The position numbers were made by a program, and so were the translations under genes. From Alphaproteobacteria bacterium (lineage in GTDB: Bacteria > Pseudomonadota > Alphaproteobacteria > Rs-D84), in the NCBI GenBank assembly GCA_015062445.1, contig SUUQ01000001.1, positions 124,001 to 188,000 on the forward strand: a stretch of 64,000 nt of DNA, read 5' to 3'. Positions within the stretch are counted from its first letter, which is position 1, and each line of letters starts with the position of its first letter. Shown here piece by piece: positions 40,674 to 49,690 of the stretch. The notes under the pieces are model-generated. The model was given only the letters and a program-made list of their open reading frames with translations. It had not been told where the DNA came from and did no database searches.

Positions 40674-42254
40674 ATGAATATGTATCAATTGCTGGAACGT
40701 ACCGCACAAACATATCCAGAAAATTTATATCTGGTGCGGGAAAACGTTAAGTACAAAGATTTTATAGGTTTGGTTCATGCACGTGCAGCATCGCTGGATA
40801 AAGCAGGTGTACAAAAAGGGGATGTTGTGGGTATCTTGTCGCACAATATTCCAGAATTTCCAATTACACTGTTTGCGTTGTGGTATCTGGGGGCAACTGT
40901 ATTACTGTTGGATACAAATCTGACACCGTATGAATACGATAATATGACATCAATCACAAAGTGTAAAATGGTGTGCGCAGAAAAGTCGTTCATATACAAA
41001 ACAGATAAATTTAAGTTCTATGATATAACCAAGAAAGATGGAAAAATTAATCCAGACTTAAAACCGGCCGCAGTAGAATCACTGGATGTGGCGACAATGT
41101 CATTTACATCAGGGTCAACAGGTGTGCCAAAGGTTGTGCCATTAACACACTTTAATATCGTAGAATGTACAAATTCACTGGAATCAATGGCAGAATGGAT
41201 TAGACCAGGTGATTATTTGTATGGTTTCTTGCCCATGTATCATGTGTTTGGTTTTGGTGTTGAAATCTTGGCAACATTGCACTTTGGTGCAGGGGTGTTG
41301 CTGCAGCCGACAGTTAATCCAAAAGAAATTATGGCCGACTTTAAGAAGTTTAGACCCCAGATTATCCCAGCAGTGCCAAGACTGTGGGAGGTGTTCCGCA
41401 ACAAGATTATCGATAATGTCAAAGCACAAAAAAAATGGTGGCTGGTGTCCTTTGTTTTGAAGTATGGCAAGTTGCTGCAGAAAATCGGACTGGGGGCATT
41501 GGTTCGCAAAGTGCAAAAACCAATCTTGGATGTGTTCGGTGGACGTGCACGTCTGTTAATCGCAGGTGGCGCTGCAACCAAACCAGAAGTTGAAACGTTC
41601 TATGAACGGTTGGGACTGACATTTATTCAGGGATATGGTTTGACAGAAACGGTCGGACCAATCTGTATTTCAAAACCAACAAAAAAACGTTTCCCGTTCG
41701 CATTCGGTGGACCAACAATGAATAACGAATGTGAAATTCGTGATAAAAATGAAGATGGTGTTGGGGTGCTGTGGTTGCGTGGACATCAGGTGTTTGGTGG
41801 GTATCTGAACAACGAAGAAGCCAATAAAGAGGTGTTTGATGAACGTGGGTTCTTTAACACCGGTGATATGGTGACCATGGATAAAAACGGTGAATTGCAT
41901 TTTGCAGGTCGTAAAAAGCAGGTTATCGTTTTGGACAGTGGTAAAAACGTTTATCCAGATGAACTGGAAGGACTGTTCATTACAATCCCAGGTGTTAAAA
42001 ATGTTGCAGTCTTTGAACATAAAGTAAAAGGTAAAACAGTTACATACGGTGTGTTCAGTGTCGATGACAGCATGACAATGGAAAAATTGGCCGCAGAAGT
42101 CGCCGCCACAAATAAAAAAGTTGCCAGCTATAAATGGGTGACGCACTTTGCAATGACGACCGAAGATTTGCCACTGACCAGTACGCAGAAGGTCAAGCAT
42201 CATGTCGTGCGTAAGAATCTGGAAGAGGGGAAGTATCCCAATCGTCACGAATAA
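40674..42254 (+). CDS. AMP-dependent acyl-CoA / acyl-ACP synthetase
   Basis: A 526-residue protein from the ATG at 40674, which follows an AAGGAA ribosome site. The adenylate-forming motifs are clear: TMSFTSGSTGVPKVVPLTH, GYGLTETVGPICI, FNTGDMVTMDKNGELHFAGR, KNVYPDELEG and the C-terminal catalytic Lys in LPLTSTQKVKHH. Relatives activate fatty acids as acyl-AMP and load them on CoA or carrier protein. Substrate length cannot be read from the sequence. The stop codon is the first part of R2 array 3. Confidence 0.88.
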   Translation: MNMYQLLERTAQTYPENLYLVRENVKYKDFIGLVHARAASLDKAGVQKGDVVGILSHNIPEFPITLFALWYLGATVLLLDTNLTPYEYDNMTSITKCKMVCAEKSFIYKTDKFKFYDITKKDGKINPDLKPAAVESLDVATMSFTSGSTGVPKVVPLTHFNIVECTNSLESMAEWIRPGDYLYGFLPMYHVFGFGVEILATLHFGAGVLLQPTVNPKEIMADFKKFRPQIIPAVPRLWEVFRNKIIDNVKAQKKWWLVSFVLKYGKLLQKIGLGALVRKVQKPILDVFGGRARLLIAGGAATKPEVETFYERLGLTFIQGYGLTETVGPICISKPTKKRFPFAFGGPTMNNECEIRDKNEDGVGVLWLRGHQVFGGYLNNEEANKEVFDERGFFNTGDMVTMDKNGELHFAGRKKQVIVLDSGKNVYPDELEGLFITIPGVKNVAVFEHKVKGKTVTYGVFSVDDSMTMEKLAAEVAATNKKVASYKWVTHFAMTTEDLPLTSTQKVKHHVVRKNLEEGKYPNRHE

Positions 42255-42545
42255 AAATAAATTATAATAATTCATCTACGAGCGGGGGCGACAACTCATG
42301 TAGCGTTTGTACACTACGTTGTCGCCCCCATCTCGTATCTAAATCATTCTAATTTATTTTACGCACCTGATGGGCTGTGTGTGGGAACGGGCATCTTATG
42401 TAACGTTTGTACACTGCGATGCCCGATTTGGTTTTATCTAAATCATTCTAATTTATTTTACGCAGCTGATGTGCTGTGTGTGGGGGCGGCAAATCATGTA
42501 GCGTTTGTACACTACGTTGTCGCCCCCGTTTTGTATCTATACCAT
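42252..42545. repeat. R2 foldback repeat array 3
   Basis: Three hairpin units. The first (42253-42361) is a full palindrome starting at the stop codon, with TACGAG/CTCGTA and GGGGGCGACAAC/GTTGTCGCCCCC arms. The second uses GGGCATC/GATGCCC (about 42389-42424); the third uses GGGGGCGGCAA/GTTGTCGCCCCC (about 42482-42528). All share the GTAGCGTTTGTACACTAC-type core and are separated by TCTAAATCATTCTAATTTA. No gene lies in this interval. Confidence 0.85.
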
Positions 42546-42605
42546 TATTTTTTATTTGAATCATTCTGTTTTATATATTCTGTTTTTATGGTATAATCCA
42601 GTGTT

Positions 42606-43790
42606 ATGGCACAGGATAAATATATTTCAGTAAAAAAAAATGTAAATGGATTTTCGTTCGCAAATCTGGGGTTGTTTACTGGGTTCGCAGATGGTGTTTA
42701 TAATGCGGTTTATTCATTGGTGTTATTAGAGATTTTTCGGTCGTCTGCGACTGTTGGTGTTTATGTCGCATTTTATTCATTGTTTTGCTTTGTTGTGGGG
42801 CTGTTCGCAAATGAAATATTCAGACAATTTTCCAAGGTGCGGGTGTTTTATTTTGTGCTGATTATGCTGGCGGTGTGCTATGCAATGATGAGTTTTTCAA
42901 TTCTGCCACGTACGTTTATTATTCTGGATTATACCACAGGAATTGCAGCGACATTGGTGGGGATGTTGATTCCACTGTTTATGTCGGATTTTTCAAAAAA
43001 TATTGGTATGGCACGTCTGAATGCACGATATCATTTGTGGATTAATGTAGGGGCATTGTTCGCACCAATGATTGCAGTCGTAATCGCAAATCATTTCGGA
43101 AACAGGGCGGCATTTGCTGCGTCAGCACTGATTTATCTGGTTGCGTGGGGGGTGTTTAAGTACTTTAAAATTGTTCAGCAGGATAAAAAAATCAAGCCCG
43201 TTAATCCAAGAAAAACATTTCGTGCATTGTGGAAAAATATGCTTGCCTTCTTTGGGGTGCCGGGGATGCGGCGGGCATATTTGGTTAACTTTGCATACTA
43301 TTCTTTGCGGGCAATTCGGGTGCTGTATGTGCCAATCGTTGTTATCGAAAATGGCTTTTCAAAAGATGCGTTGGGGTGGGTGTTGACGTTGGGAATTGTG
43401 CCGTACCTGGTGCTGAGCGAGATTATGGGACGTGTCGTGCGGCGATTTGGAAAAACAATTTGGTTGGTGCTGGGGTTTGGGTCGTTTGCAGTGTTGTCTG
43501 CAATCGCAACAGTGGTGACAGGGGTGCCACTGTTGGTAATATTTGTTGCGTGGCAGGTGTCTGGCGCTTTGATGGAATCTGTGCATGATTTGCTGTTCTT
43601 TGATGGTACAACAAAATCACAACAAACAAAGTATTATGGTGTGTTCAGAACCAGTGTGAATCTGCCCAGTATTTTAGTGCCAGGGGTTGGGGCGGCAATT
43701 ATCGCAATGTTTGGGACAACTGCGGCAGTGTGGGGAATTACAACAGTCATTGGAATTATGGGGATTTTGGTCCTGGTTGCACGAAAGTGA
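42606..43790 (+). CDS. MFS-type transporter
   Basis: A 394-residue protein with about twelve hydrophobic segments. GLFTGFADGVYNAVYSLVLL opens it, and the loop after segment 2 (EIFRQFSKVRVFYF) resembles the MFS motif region. A charged central loop (FKIVQQDKKIKPVNPRKTFRALW) divides the two halves. VGPGVGAAI-like ILVPGVGAAIIAMFG appears near the end. Substrate unknown. It lies alone between R2 array 3 and recA. Confidence 0.78.
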   Translation: MAQDKYISVKKNVNGFSFANLGLFTGFADGVYNAVYSLVLLEIFRSSATVGVYVAFYSLFCFVVGLFANEIFRQFSKVRVFYFVLIMLAVCYAMMSFSILPRTFIILDYTTGIAATLVGMLIPLFMSDFSKNIGMARLNARYHLWINVGALFAPMIAVVIANHFGNRAAFAASALIYLVAWGVFKYFKIVQQDKKIKPVNPRKTFRALWKNMLAFFGVPGMRRAYLVNFAYYSLRAIRVLYVPIVVIENGFSKDALGWVLTLGIVPYLVLSEIMGRVVRRFGKTIWLVLGFGSFAVLSAIATVVTGVPLLVIFVAWQVSGALMESVHDLLFFDGTTKSQQTKYYGVFRTSVNLPSILVPGVGAAIIAMFGTTAAVWGITTVIGIMGILVLVARK

Positions 43791-43794
43791 GTAC

Positions 43795-43823
43795 TTGCAT
43801 TTTTGTCTTTTTCTGTGTATGAT
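43795..43823 (+). promoter_or_regulatory. recA promoter
   Basis: TTGCAT (43795-43800), 17 bases, TATGAT (43818-43823). No GTTC-N7-GTTC or CTG-N10-CAG LexA-type operator overlaps it. Confidence 0.6.
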
Positions 43824-43849
43824 TTTTCTGAAAATCAAAGGGGAAAGTT

Positions 43850-44926
43850 ATGGCAAAGAAAGATACAGCCAAAGAAGTAGCGACAGGTGGAAAAAATCCT
43901 GCGTTGGAATCTGCGTTGGCACAAATTCAAAAGCAATTTGGTAAAGAAGCAATTATGAAAATGGGCGATGGGTCCCAACAAACAATCGAGGCAATATCAT
44001 CCGGGTCGCTGGGGCTGGATATCGCATTGGGAATCGGTGGATACCCAAAGGGACGTATCGTTGAAATCTATGGACCGGAAAGTTCAGGTAAAACAACGTT
44101 GGCACTGCATGCGGTTGCAGAATCACAAAAGAAAGGTGGTACATGTGCGTATATCGATGCAGAAAATGCGTTGGACCCATACTATGCAAAAAAACTGGGG
44201 GTCGATGTTGCAAATCTGATTATTTCACAACCGGATTCTGGGGAACAGGCATTGGAAATCGCCGATACGTTGATTAAGTCTGGGGCGGTTGATGTTGTGG
44301 TTATCGATTCTGTGGCGGCATTGGTGCCCAAGGCAGAACTGGAAGGTAATATTGGGGATTCGTTTGTGGGGACAACCGCACGGTTGATGAGCCAATCTTT
44401 GAAAAAACTGGCGGGGTCGGTTTCACGCAGTAATACGTTGCTTATCTTTATCAACCAGATTCGTATGAAGATTGGTGTGATGTTCGGAAATCCGGAAACA
44501 ACATCGGGTGGTAATGCGTTAAAGTTCTATGCGTCTGTGCGTTTGGATGTCAGACGGACAGGGTCGATTAAGGATAAAGAAGAAGTACTGGGGAATGAAA
44601 CACGTGTCAAAGTTGTAAAAAACAAGGTTGCACCACCATTCCGTACAGTGGACTTTAAGATTATGTATGGCGAAGGTATTTCACGGGTCAGTGAAATTCT
44701 GGATATGGGGGTAAAATATGACCTGATTGAAAAAGCGGGCAGTTTTTATTCCTATAACAGTGAACGTATGGGCCAGGGTGAAAATAATGCACGCCAATGG
44801 TTAAAAGACAGGCCCGAGGTGCAACAGGAACTGCTGGATAAAATCATGGCACGTGCAGCCGGTATCGCAGAAGAAATGACAACTGGGCCAGGCGATGATG
44901 ACGATGCGGTTGGCGTGGAAGAATAA
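43850..44926 (+). CDS. recA: Recombinase RecA
   Basis: A 358-residue protein with Walker A GPESSGKT (75-82), [19 protein letters not shown], Walker [16 protein letters not shown], loop 1 [14 protein letters not shown] and loop 2 [19 protein letters not shown] (the last in alphaproteobacterial style), and [20 protein letters not shown]. It forms the strand-exchange filament used with AddB, RuvA and RuvC seen elsewhere in the window. Followed by a tiny possible gene with a strong ribosome site. Confidence 0.98.
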   Translation: MAKKDTAKEVATGGKNPALESALAQIQKQFGKEAIMKMGDGSQQTIEAISSGSLGLDIALGIGGYPKGRIVEIYGPESSGKTTLALHAVAESQKKGGTCAYIDAENALDPYYAKKLGVDVANLIISQPDSGEQALEIADTLIKSGAVDVVVIDSVAALVPKAELEGNIGDSFVGTTARLMSQSLKKLAGSVSRSNTLLIFINQIRMKIGVMFGNPETTSGGNALKFYASVRLDVRRTGSIKDKEEVLGNETRVKVVKNKVAPPFRTVDFKIMYGEGISRVSEILDMGVKYDLIEKAGSFYSYNSERMGQGENNARQWLKDRPEVQQELLDKIMARAAGIAEEMTTGPGDDDDAVGVEE

Positions 44927-44943
44927 AACAAAAGGAGTGTATT

Positions 44944-45000
44944 ATGCGTGAAACAGAATACATTTATCGAAAGATAAAAAAAGAATCAGATGAATGGTAG
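44944..45000 (+). CDS. Possible 18-residue peptide after recA
   Basis: MRETEYIYRKIKKESDEW has an excellent ribosome site (AAAGGAG, seven bases before ATG) and lies 17 bases after recA. It could be a translated micropeptide or a leader for the glycan cluster; a hairpin AATCCCC...GGGGATT (45007-45040) follows without a T run. Confidence 0.3.
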   Translation: MRETEYIYRKIKKESDEW

Positions 45001-45074
45001 GTATTTAATCCCCGGTCGGTGTGTGCTTGGCTGGGGATTAGTTGTCAGATATAACAACAAAAAAAGGAAATGAA

Positions 45075-45971
45075 ATGAATATATCGCGTACGTGGGCAAT
45101 GACAAAAATTGTTGTGCAGGGGCATATCTTGAACTGGTTCTGGCGGGACAGAAAACACAGACGTATGGTGCGCAGCGCAGTTATCGAACGTGAAATTCCA
45201 AAATATTTTGAACGGTATTTGCCAGCCGCCGCCGCAGTAAAAGAACGTAAAGTGGTTAATAATGATAAAAATGATAAAATCTTTTCGCTGTGGCTGCAGG
45301 GTGAAGAAAACGCACCAGAGTTGGTCAAGGCATGTTTTCGCAGTGTCAGACGTCACTGCAAGCAAGAACTGATTGTGCTGGATGAAAAGACGGTGTTTGA
45401 CTATATTTCTTTGCCAGAAGAAATTATGAAAAAAAGAAAGCAGGGAAAAATTTCACATGCGCACTTTGCAGATATTTGCCGGGTGGAACTGTTGTATAAT
45501 CATGGTGGGTACTGGTTGGATTCAACAGGGTTTGTAACCCAGGCAATTCCAGACTGGATTGAAAATGAAGATTTCTTTGTTTATATGGCGGGACAAAATG
45601 TCGGCAGCCCATACAGTTATATGCAAAATTGCTTTATCCGTTCACGCAAGGGGGCATATCTGTTGGATGCATGGCGGGCGATGATTTTGGATTATTGGAT
45701 GCATGAAAACAGATGTTTTGATTACTTTATGCATCAGCTGCTGTTCAAGACAATGGTGACACATGACCCACGTGCGAAAAAGTACTTTGCAAAAATGCCG
45801 CACGTTGACCAAGACCCAACACATGCACTGTGGTGGGCATATCATGACAAGCCCTATGACAAAGAAGAGTTTGAACGTGTGACATCGGGGGCATTCTTTC
45901 AAAAAACAACATATCACCAGGCCAAAAATCCAAAACCAGGAACAGTGGCGGCAGAAATGCTGAAGATGTAA
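45075..45971 (+). CDS. Capsular polysaccharide synthesis-type glycosyltransferase (GT32-like)
   Basis: A 298-residue protein from the ATG at 45075, preceded by AAGGAAATGAA. FSLWLQGEENAPELVKACFRS, then HAHFADICRVELLYNHGGYWLDSTGF, match the Caps_synth/GT32 pattern, in which the D-x-[DT]-like motif of GGYWLDST binds the sugar-nucleotide metal. It probably adds a sugar to a surface glycan on the cytoplasmic side. It opens a plus-strand trio with two GT2 genes. Confidence 0.78.
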   Translation: MNISRTWAMTKIVVQGHILNWFWRDRKHRRMVRSAVIEREIPKYFERYLPAAAAVKERKVVNNDKNDKIFSLWLQGEENAPELVKACFRSVRRHCKQELIVLDEKTVFDYISLPEEIMKKRKQGKISHAHFADICRVELLYNHGGYWLDSTGFVTQAIPDWIENEDFFVYMAGQNVGSPYSYMQNCFIRSRKGAYLLDAWRAMILDYWMHENRCFDYFMHQLLFKTMVTHDPRAKKYFAKMPHVDQDPTHALWWAYHDKPYDKEEFERVTSGAFFQKTTYHQAKNPKPGTVAAEMLKM

Positions 45972-45986
45972 AGAAAGGGGACGGTT

Positions 45987-46760
45987 ATGCCAGTGGTATC
46001 GGTTATTATTCCTGTGTACAAGGTTGAAAAGTATCTGAAACGTTGTTTGGATTGTTTGTTGGCACAAACCATGGTCGATTGGCAGGCAATCTGTGTTGAT
46101 GATGGCAGTCCAGACAGGTCGCCGGCAATACTGGATGAATATGCCGCCAAGGACAGTCGTATCACGGTTATTCATAAGCAAAACGCAGGTGTGTCCGCCG
46201 CCAGAAATGATGGTATTAATTTGGCAAATGGCAAATATATTCATTTCTTGGATGCAGATGACTGGATTGATGCAGATTATCTGAAGTGTATGGTTGATGT
46301 AGCAGAGCAATATGATGCAGATATGGTTGTGTCTGGATTCGTCAGTGATAACAAATATACCAAACCAATTGTTTATCAGAAAAATCATGTGGCGGTTGGA
46401 ATTTGGGATAAAATGCGACGAACCTGTGCGTTGACAGATTCCTATGTGTGGCGGTATCTGTTCAAAAGTGATTTTATTAAAAATAATAATCTGCGATTTA
46501 ATACAAATCTGATTGCACAGGAAGATACTTTGTTCGTGCTGGATGCAATTGCGTTGGCAAATAAAATTGTCACAGTGCAGGGGGTATATTATCACTATAT
46601 GTTTAATGAAAACTCTGCACTGAATTCACGTGATGCAGTACATCATGCACGGGTTAAGCAGCAGTATCAAATCGGTAAAAAATACAGGCGGGATTTTGCA
46701 AGAAAGCATGGAATTATGATGTTGTGGCGAATGCGAAAGATTTTTAATCTGTTCAGATAA
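45987..46760 (+). CDS. Glycosyltransferase family 2 protein
   Basis: A 257-residue GT-A enzyme. VSVIIPVYKVEKYLKRCLDCL, CVDDGSPDRSPAILDEYA, NAGVSAARNDGINLANGKYI and the metal-binding FLDADDWID are standard GT2 blocks. The C-terminal part is shorter than its neighbour's. Acceptor and donor sugars are unknown. It lies 15 bases after the GT32-like gene and 21 bases before a paralogous GT2 gene. Confidence 0.9.
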   Translation: MPVVSVIIPVYKVEKYLKRCLDCLLAQTMVDWQAICVDDGSPDRSPAILDEYAAKDSRITVIHKQNAGVSAARNDGINLANGKYIHFLDADDWIDADYLKCMVDVAEQYDADMVVSGFVSDNKYTKPIVYQKNHVAVGIWDKMRRTCALTDSYVWRYLFKSDFIKNNNLRFNTNLIAQEDTLFVLDAIALANKIVTVQGVYYHYMFNENSALNSRDAVHHARVKQQYQIGKKYRRDFARKHGIMMLWRMRKIFNLFR

Positions 46761-46781
46761 TAAAACCAAGGGGGAAATATA

Positions 46782-47810
46782 ATGCCGGCAATTTCAATTA
46801 TTATACCAATTTATAATGTTGAAAAATTCCTGAGAAGATGTTTGGAAAGTGTGCAAAATCAGACTTTTCAAAACTGGGAGGCGATTTGTGTCAATGACGG
46901 CAGCCCAGATAACAGTGCCAAAATAGTAACAGAATTTGCAGAAAAAGATAAACGTTTTAAGTTGGTAAACAAGGAAAATGGCGGTCTGTCAGATGCCAGA
47001 AATGTTGGTATGCAACATGCAACAGGGGATTATATTCTGTATCTGGATAGTGATGATTTTATTCATCCACAAACACTGGCAATAACATATAACCTGGCAC
47101 AACGTGATGGGACAGATATTGTCGCATTCACATATGACAGAATTTATCGACCACAGTTAATGGTGCGACACTTTTTGAAAATGGATACGGATAATGTTAT
47201 TCCAAAACGTATTAACAAAAAGTATAACCTGGATAAAATCCCAACACTGATTACAGATGATGTATATGCGTATGCAACAGAACGCATGGTTAACGTGCCG
47301 CATGCAAAAAAAAGGTGGATGATTAAACACTGTCAGGTGTGGAAACATTTATATAAAAAATCACTGATACAGGATATCCCGTATATCAAAGGGATTTTAT
47401 TTGAAGACTTTCCGTGGTGGAGTATGGTGATGCTGCGTAATCCACGGGTTACAATCACAAATTTGCCACTGTATTTCTATGTGCCAAATTTTGGTGGAAT
47501 CGTACTGAGCGCAAAACAGCTGAAGATTATGAAAAGCTTGTGTGTGGGGTTGAAAGAAACCTTTAGGGTGTATCAAGAATGTGCAACACCGTATCAAATG
47601 AAAATGTGGTCCGAAAATTTCCAGTGGTATTTTATAGATAAAGCATTTGGCAAGATTAAATATCTGGATGGTGATGATGATGTGGCGGTGGCACGTGAAT
47701 GCTGGTGCGAATTAGAACGGTGCGGGGTGCTGGACAGACCGCCGTATAGATGGGCCGCAAAACTGAGAAATGAAATCTGCAGGTTTATAAAAGAGTGTAA
47801 ATATGAATAA
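46782..47810 (+). CDS. Glycosyltransferase family 2 protein
   Basis: A 342-residue GT2 enzyme: ISIIIPIYNVEKFLRRCLES, CVNDGSPDNSAKIVTEFA, NGGLSDARNVGMQHATGDYI and YLDSDDFIH. It resembles the upstream GT2 protein over the first 120 residues and probably arose from the same ancestor. The longer C-terminal part (PHAKKRWMIKHCQVWKHLY) may define acceptor binding. Last gene of the plus-strand trio. Confidence 0.9.
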   Translation: MPAISIIIPIYNVEKFLRRCLESVQNQTFQNWEAICVNDGSPDNSAKIVTEFAEKDKRFKLVNKENGGLSDARNVGMQHATGDYILYLDSDDFIHPQTLAITYNLAQRDGTDIVAFTYDRIYRPQLMVRHFLKMDTDNVIPKRINKKYNLDKIPTLITDDVYAYATERMVNVPHAKKRWMIKHCQVWKHLYKKSLIQDIPYIKGILFEDFPWWSMVMLRNPRVTITNLPLYFYVPNFGGIVLSAKQLKIMKSLCVGLKETFRVYQECATPYQMKMWSENFQWYFIDKAFGKIKYLDGDDDVAVARECWCELERCGVLDRPPYRWAAKLRNEICRFIKECKYE

Positions 47811-47813
47811 GTA

Positions 47814-47842
47814 AAATCCCCCGTTTGGGGGATTCTTAGTTT
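47814..47842. terminator. Terminator between the convergent glycan genes
   Basis: AAAATCCCCC-GTTT-GGGGGATTCTT, between the stop of the second GT2 gene and the stop of the Stealth gene. Confidence 0.75.
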
Positions 47843-48849
47843 TCAAATGATGATTTGTTTGGAAAACGTTCCTGTATAAAACGGGCATTGTTTTCCAATA
47901 TTGTGTCATTTGTGTCCGCAGAATCATTTATGCAGAAGATTGGCGCATTCATTATCGCACGGCGGGCAGATGATGTGTCGGTGCAATATATCGGAGAGTT
48001 TTTTATCTGCAGCGCAAATATTGTGTTATAGATTGCGTCTGTAATTTTGTGACGTGTGAATTTGCGGGCACGTGAATGAATGAATTTTGCACGACCTTGG
48101 ATTAAATCATACAGATTGAATATCCAACGTTGGACTTCGCTGTTTGTGCGGAATTTATTGTATATCTGGGAATCAATTTGGGGGGCAATTTTGGGATGGG
48201 TGCGACATTCAATCCATGATGATTTTATGTATGGGTCAACACCATGTGATGGGCGGTATTTATATACCTGATGACCAAAAACACGATCGATGAATTCTGC
48301 AGACAGAATCAGTGTCTGATAGTATTCGTCGACCCTGGATTTCCATTGCTGGATATTCTTGCTGCGCTCGGAATGATTGCTGTAGCGGACAAGGGCACGA
48401 CCACGGCGATCAAAGAAAAAGTTGGGGCTTAACGGACGGTTGAAAAATAAATCGTCATTCATCAGTAAAAAGTGTTCTGATAACCCAGGAATATTTGGTA
48501 TGCACATTTCAATTGCTGTGGCATTGAATGTTGGCAAGGCACCAGATGGAAATATCTGTTCGTGGGGAACAATCGTAATCTTGGGGTGGTTGGTATTCAG
48601 CCATTTGGGAATTTGACCAAAGCCAGTGATGATATAAATATGGTTTACCCAGGGAACAAATTGTTCAACACTGCGAAGTGAATAGCGCAATTCACCATTG
48701 TCGCGCCAACGTGCATCAATCGCTGCATCACGATAAACGGGTTTTTGACCCTTGATTATTTCCAGCCATTTATCTTTCTGGCTGCGCCAGTCCAGGTCGC
48801 CACCGTCAACCCATAAATAGACCAGGTCGATTTTCATGTCTTGATTCAT
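47836..48849 (-). CDS. Stealth-family sugar-phosphate transferase
   Basis: A 337-residue protein from the ATG at 48849 with an AGGGG ribosome site. IDLVYLWVDGGDLDW is Stealth region CR1; RWRDNGELRYSLRSVEQFVPWVNHIYIITGF (in two parts) and GLSEHFLLMNDDLFF are CR2; CR3-like NHSERSKNIQQW and SHGVDPYIKSSW follow. Stealth enzymes transfer hexose-1-phosphate to make phosphodiester-linked capsular glycans and are known from many host-associated bacteria. The presence of this gene predicts a phosphate-linked surface glycan here. Confidence 0.9.
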   Translation of the reverse strand: MNQDMKIDLVYLWVDGGDLDWRSQKDKWLEIIKGQKPVYRDAAIDARWRDNGELRYSLRSVEQFVPWVNHIYIITGFGQIPKWLNTNHPKITIVPHEQIFPSGALPTFNATAIEMCIPNIPGLSEHFLLMNDDLFFNRPLSPNFFFDRRGRALVRYSNHSERSKNIQQWKSRVDEYYQTLILSAEFIDRVFGHQVYKYRPSHGVDPYIKSSWIECRTHPKIAPQIDSQIYNKFRTNSEVQRWIFNLYDLIQGRAKFIHSRARKFTRHKITDAIYNTIFALQIKNSPIYCTDTSSARRAIMNAPIFCINDSADTNDTILENNARFIQERFPNKSSFEN

Positions 48850-48854
48850 ATTTG

Positions 48855-49688
48855 TTATACCCCTGATTTTATAAAACGTTTTGGTATTTTTACAATTCGC
48901 TTGATGCCCAACATGCCGGGTTTGTCCCATGCGTATATCGGACGAAATATGCGTTGCATAATGCGGGCAATACGCAGCCAGTGTTCGCCATGTGCACGGC
49001 GATTTGTGACATCGTTTATTGTGCCGTTGCCACGACGACGCAGGTGGTTTACCCAGTCGGGACCACGGGATTCGGCCTTGGTAATCAGCATGTCCATGTC
49101 GACTGCACCAAAGTGCAACAGATATAAATTTGGATCAATGTGAAAATTATGACCGTGTATGCTGTGAAAGCCGCTGCCCCAGGAAACGGGCCGGTTTATA
49201 ACAACCGGTTTCGTATACCGGGTCGATAACAGTGCATAGCTGCGCTGGGATAAAAAGGGCTTGGATGTGTCCAATGGGGCTTCGTGGGTCATGTGCTGGC
49301 CAATGTCCAGCCCAAGGCCAGATAATGTGGTCTTAATCCGTGTGGATGATAGATAGTCTGGTAAAGATGTGTTCAGGGCAGGGTCGATAATTAAAAATTC
49401 GTCGCAATCGCACCCAATCACAATGTCATAGCCATCATCAAATAAGCTTTTTGCCAGGTCAGATATTAAACTGATTCTGTACTTGTCGCCTGCGGCACGT
49501 GACATGTCGGTGTGGGGCAGTTTGGTTATGTGACTGTTGCCCGCATTTTCAGGAATTGTCTGGTCTGTGCCGTCCAGGTATATGTATAAATTTTCGGTGC
49601 CAAATTCACGTCCGTAGTATTCAATCCATCGAGATAGGAAGAATTCATCATTACGGGCCATAGTTATTGCTGCAATACGTTTTTTCAT
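48855..49688 (-). CDS. Glycosyltransferase family 2-like protein (Glyco_tranf_2_4 type)
   Basis: A 277-residue protein. AITMARNDEFFLSRWIEYYG at the start and GCDCDEFLIIDPAL (DxD-like) near residue 93 fit the GT2-like family whose members begin with [VI]...RNE. FHIDPNLYLLHFGAVD and HWLRIARIM follow. It ends five bases before the Stealth gene begins and starts two bases after the RgpF-like gene stops, so the three minus-strand genes are one operon. Confidence 0.75.
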   Translation of the reverse strand: MKKRIAAITMARNDEFFLSRWIEYYGREFGTENLYIYLDGTDQTIPENAGNSHITKLPHTDMSRAAGDKYRISLISDLAKSLFDDGYDIVIGCDCDEFLIIDPALNTSLPDYLSSTRIKTTLSGLGLDIGQHMTHEAPLDTSKPFLSQRSYALLSTRYTKPVVINRPVSWGSGFHSIHGHNFHIDPNLYLLHFGAVDMDMLITKAESRGPDWVNHLRRRGNGTINDVTNRRAHGEHWLRIARIMQRIFRPIYAWDKPGMLGIKRIVKIPKRFIKSGV

Positions 49689-49690
49689 GG

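Noticed and set aside
43780-43850. A LexA operator before recA.
   Set aside because: No GTTC-N7-GTTC, GAAC-N7-GAAC or CTG-N10-CAG pattern overlaps the promoter.
45642-46595. A 317-codon minus-strand frame opposite the GT2 genes.
   Set aside because: It is antisense to two clear glycosyltransferases, is rich in Cys, His and Ile runs typical of shadow frames and shows no domain.
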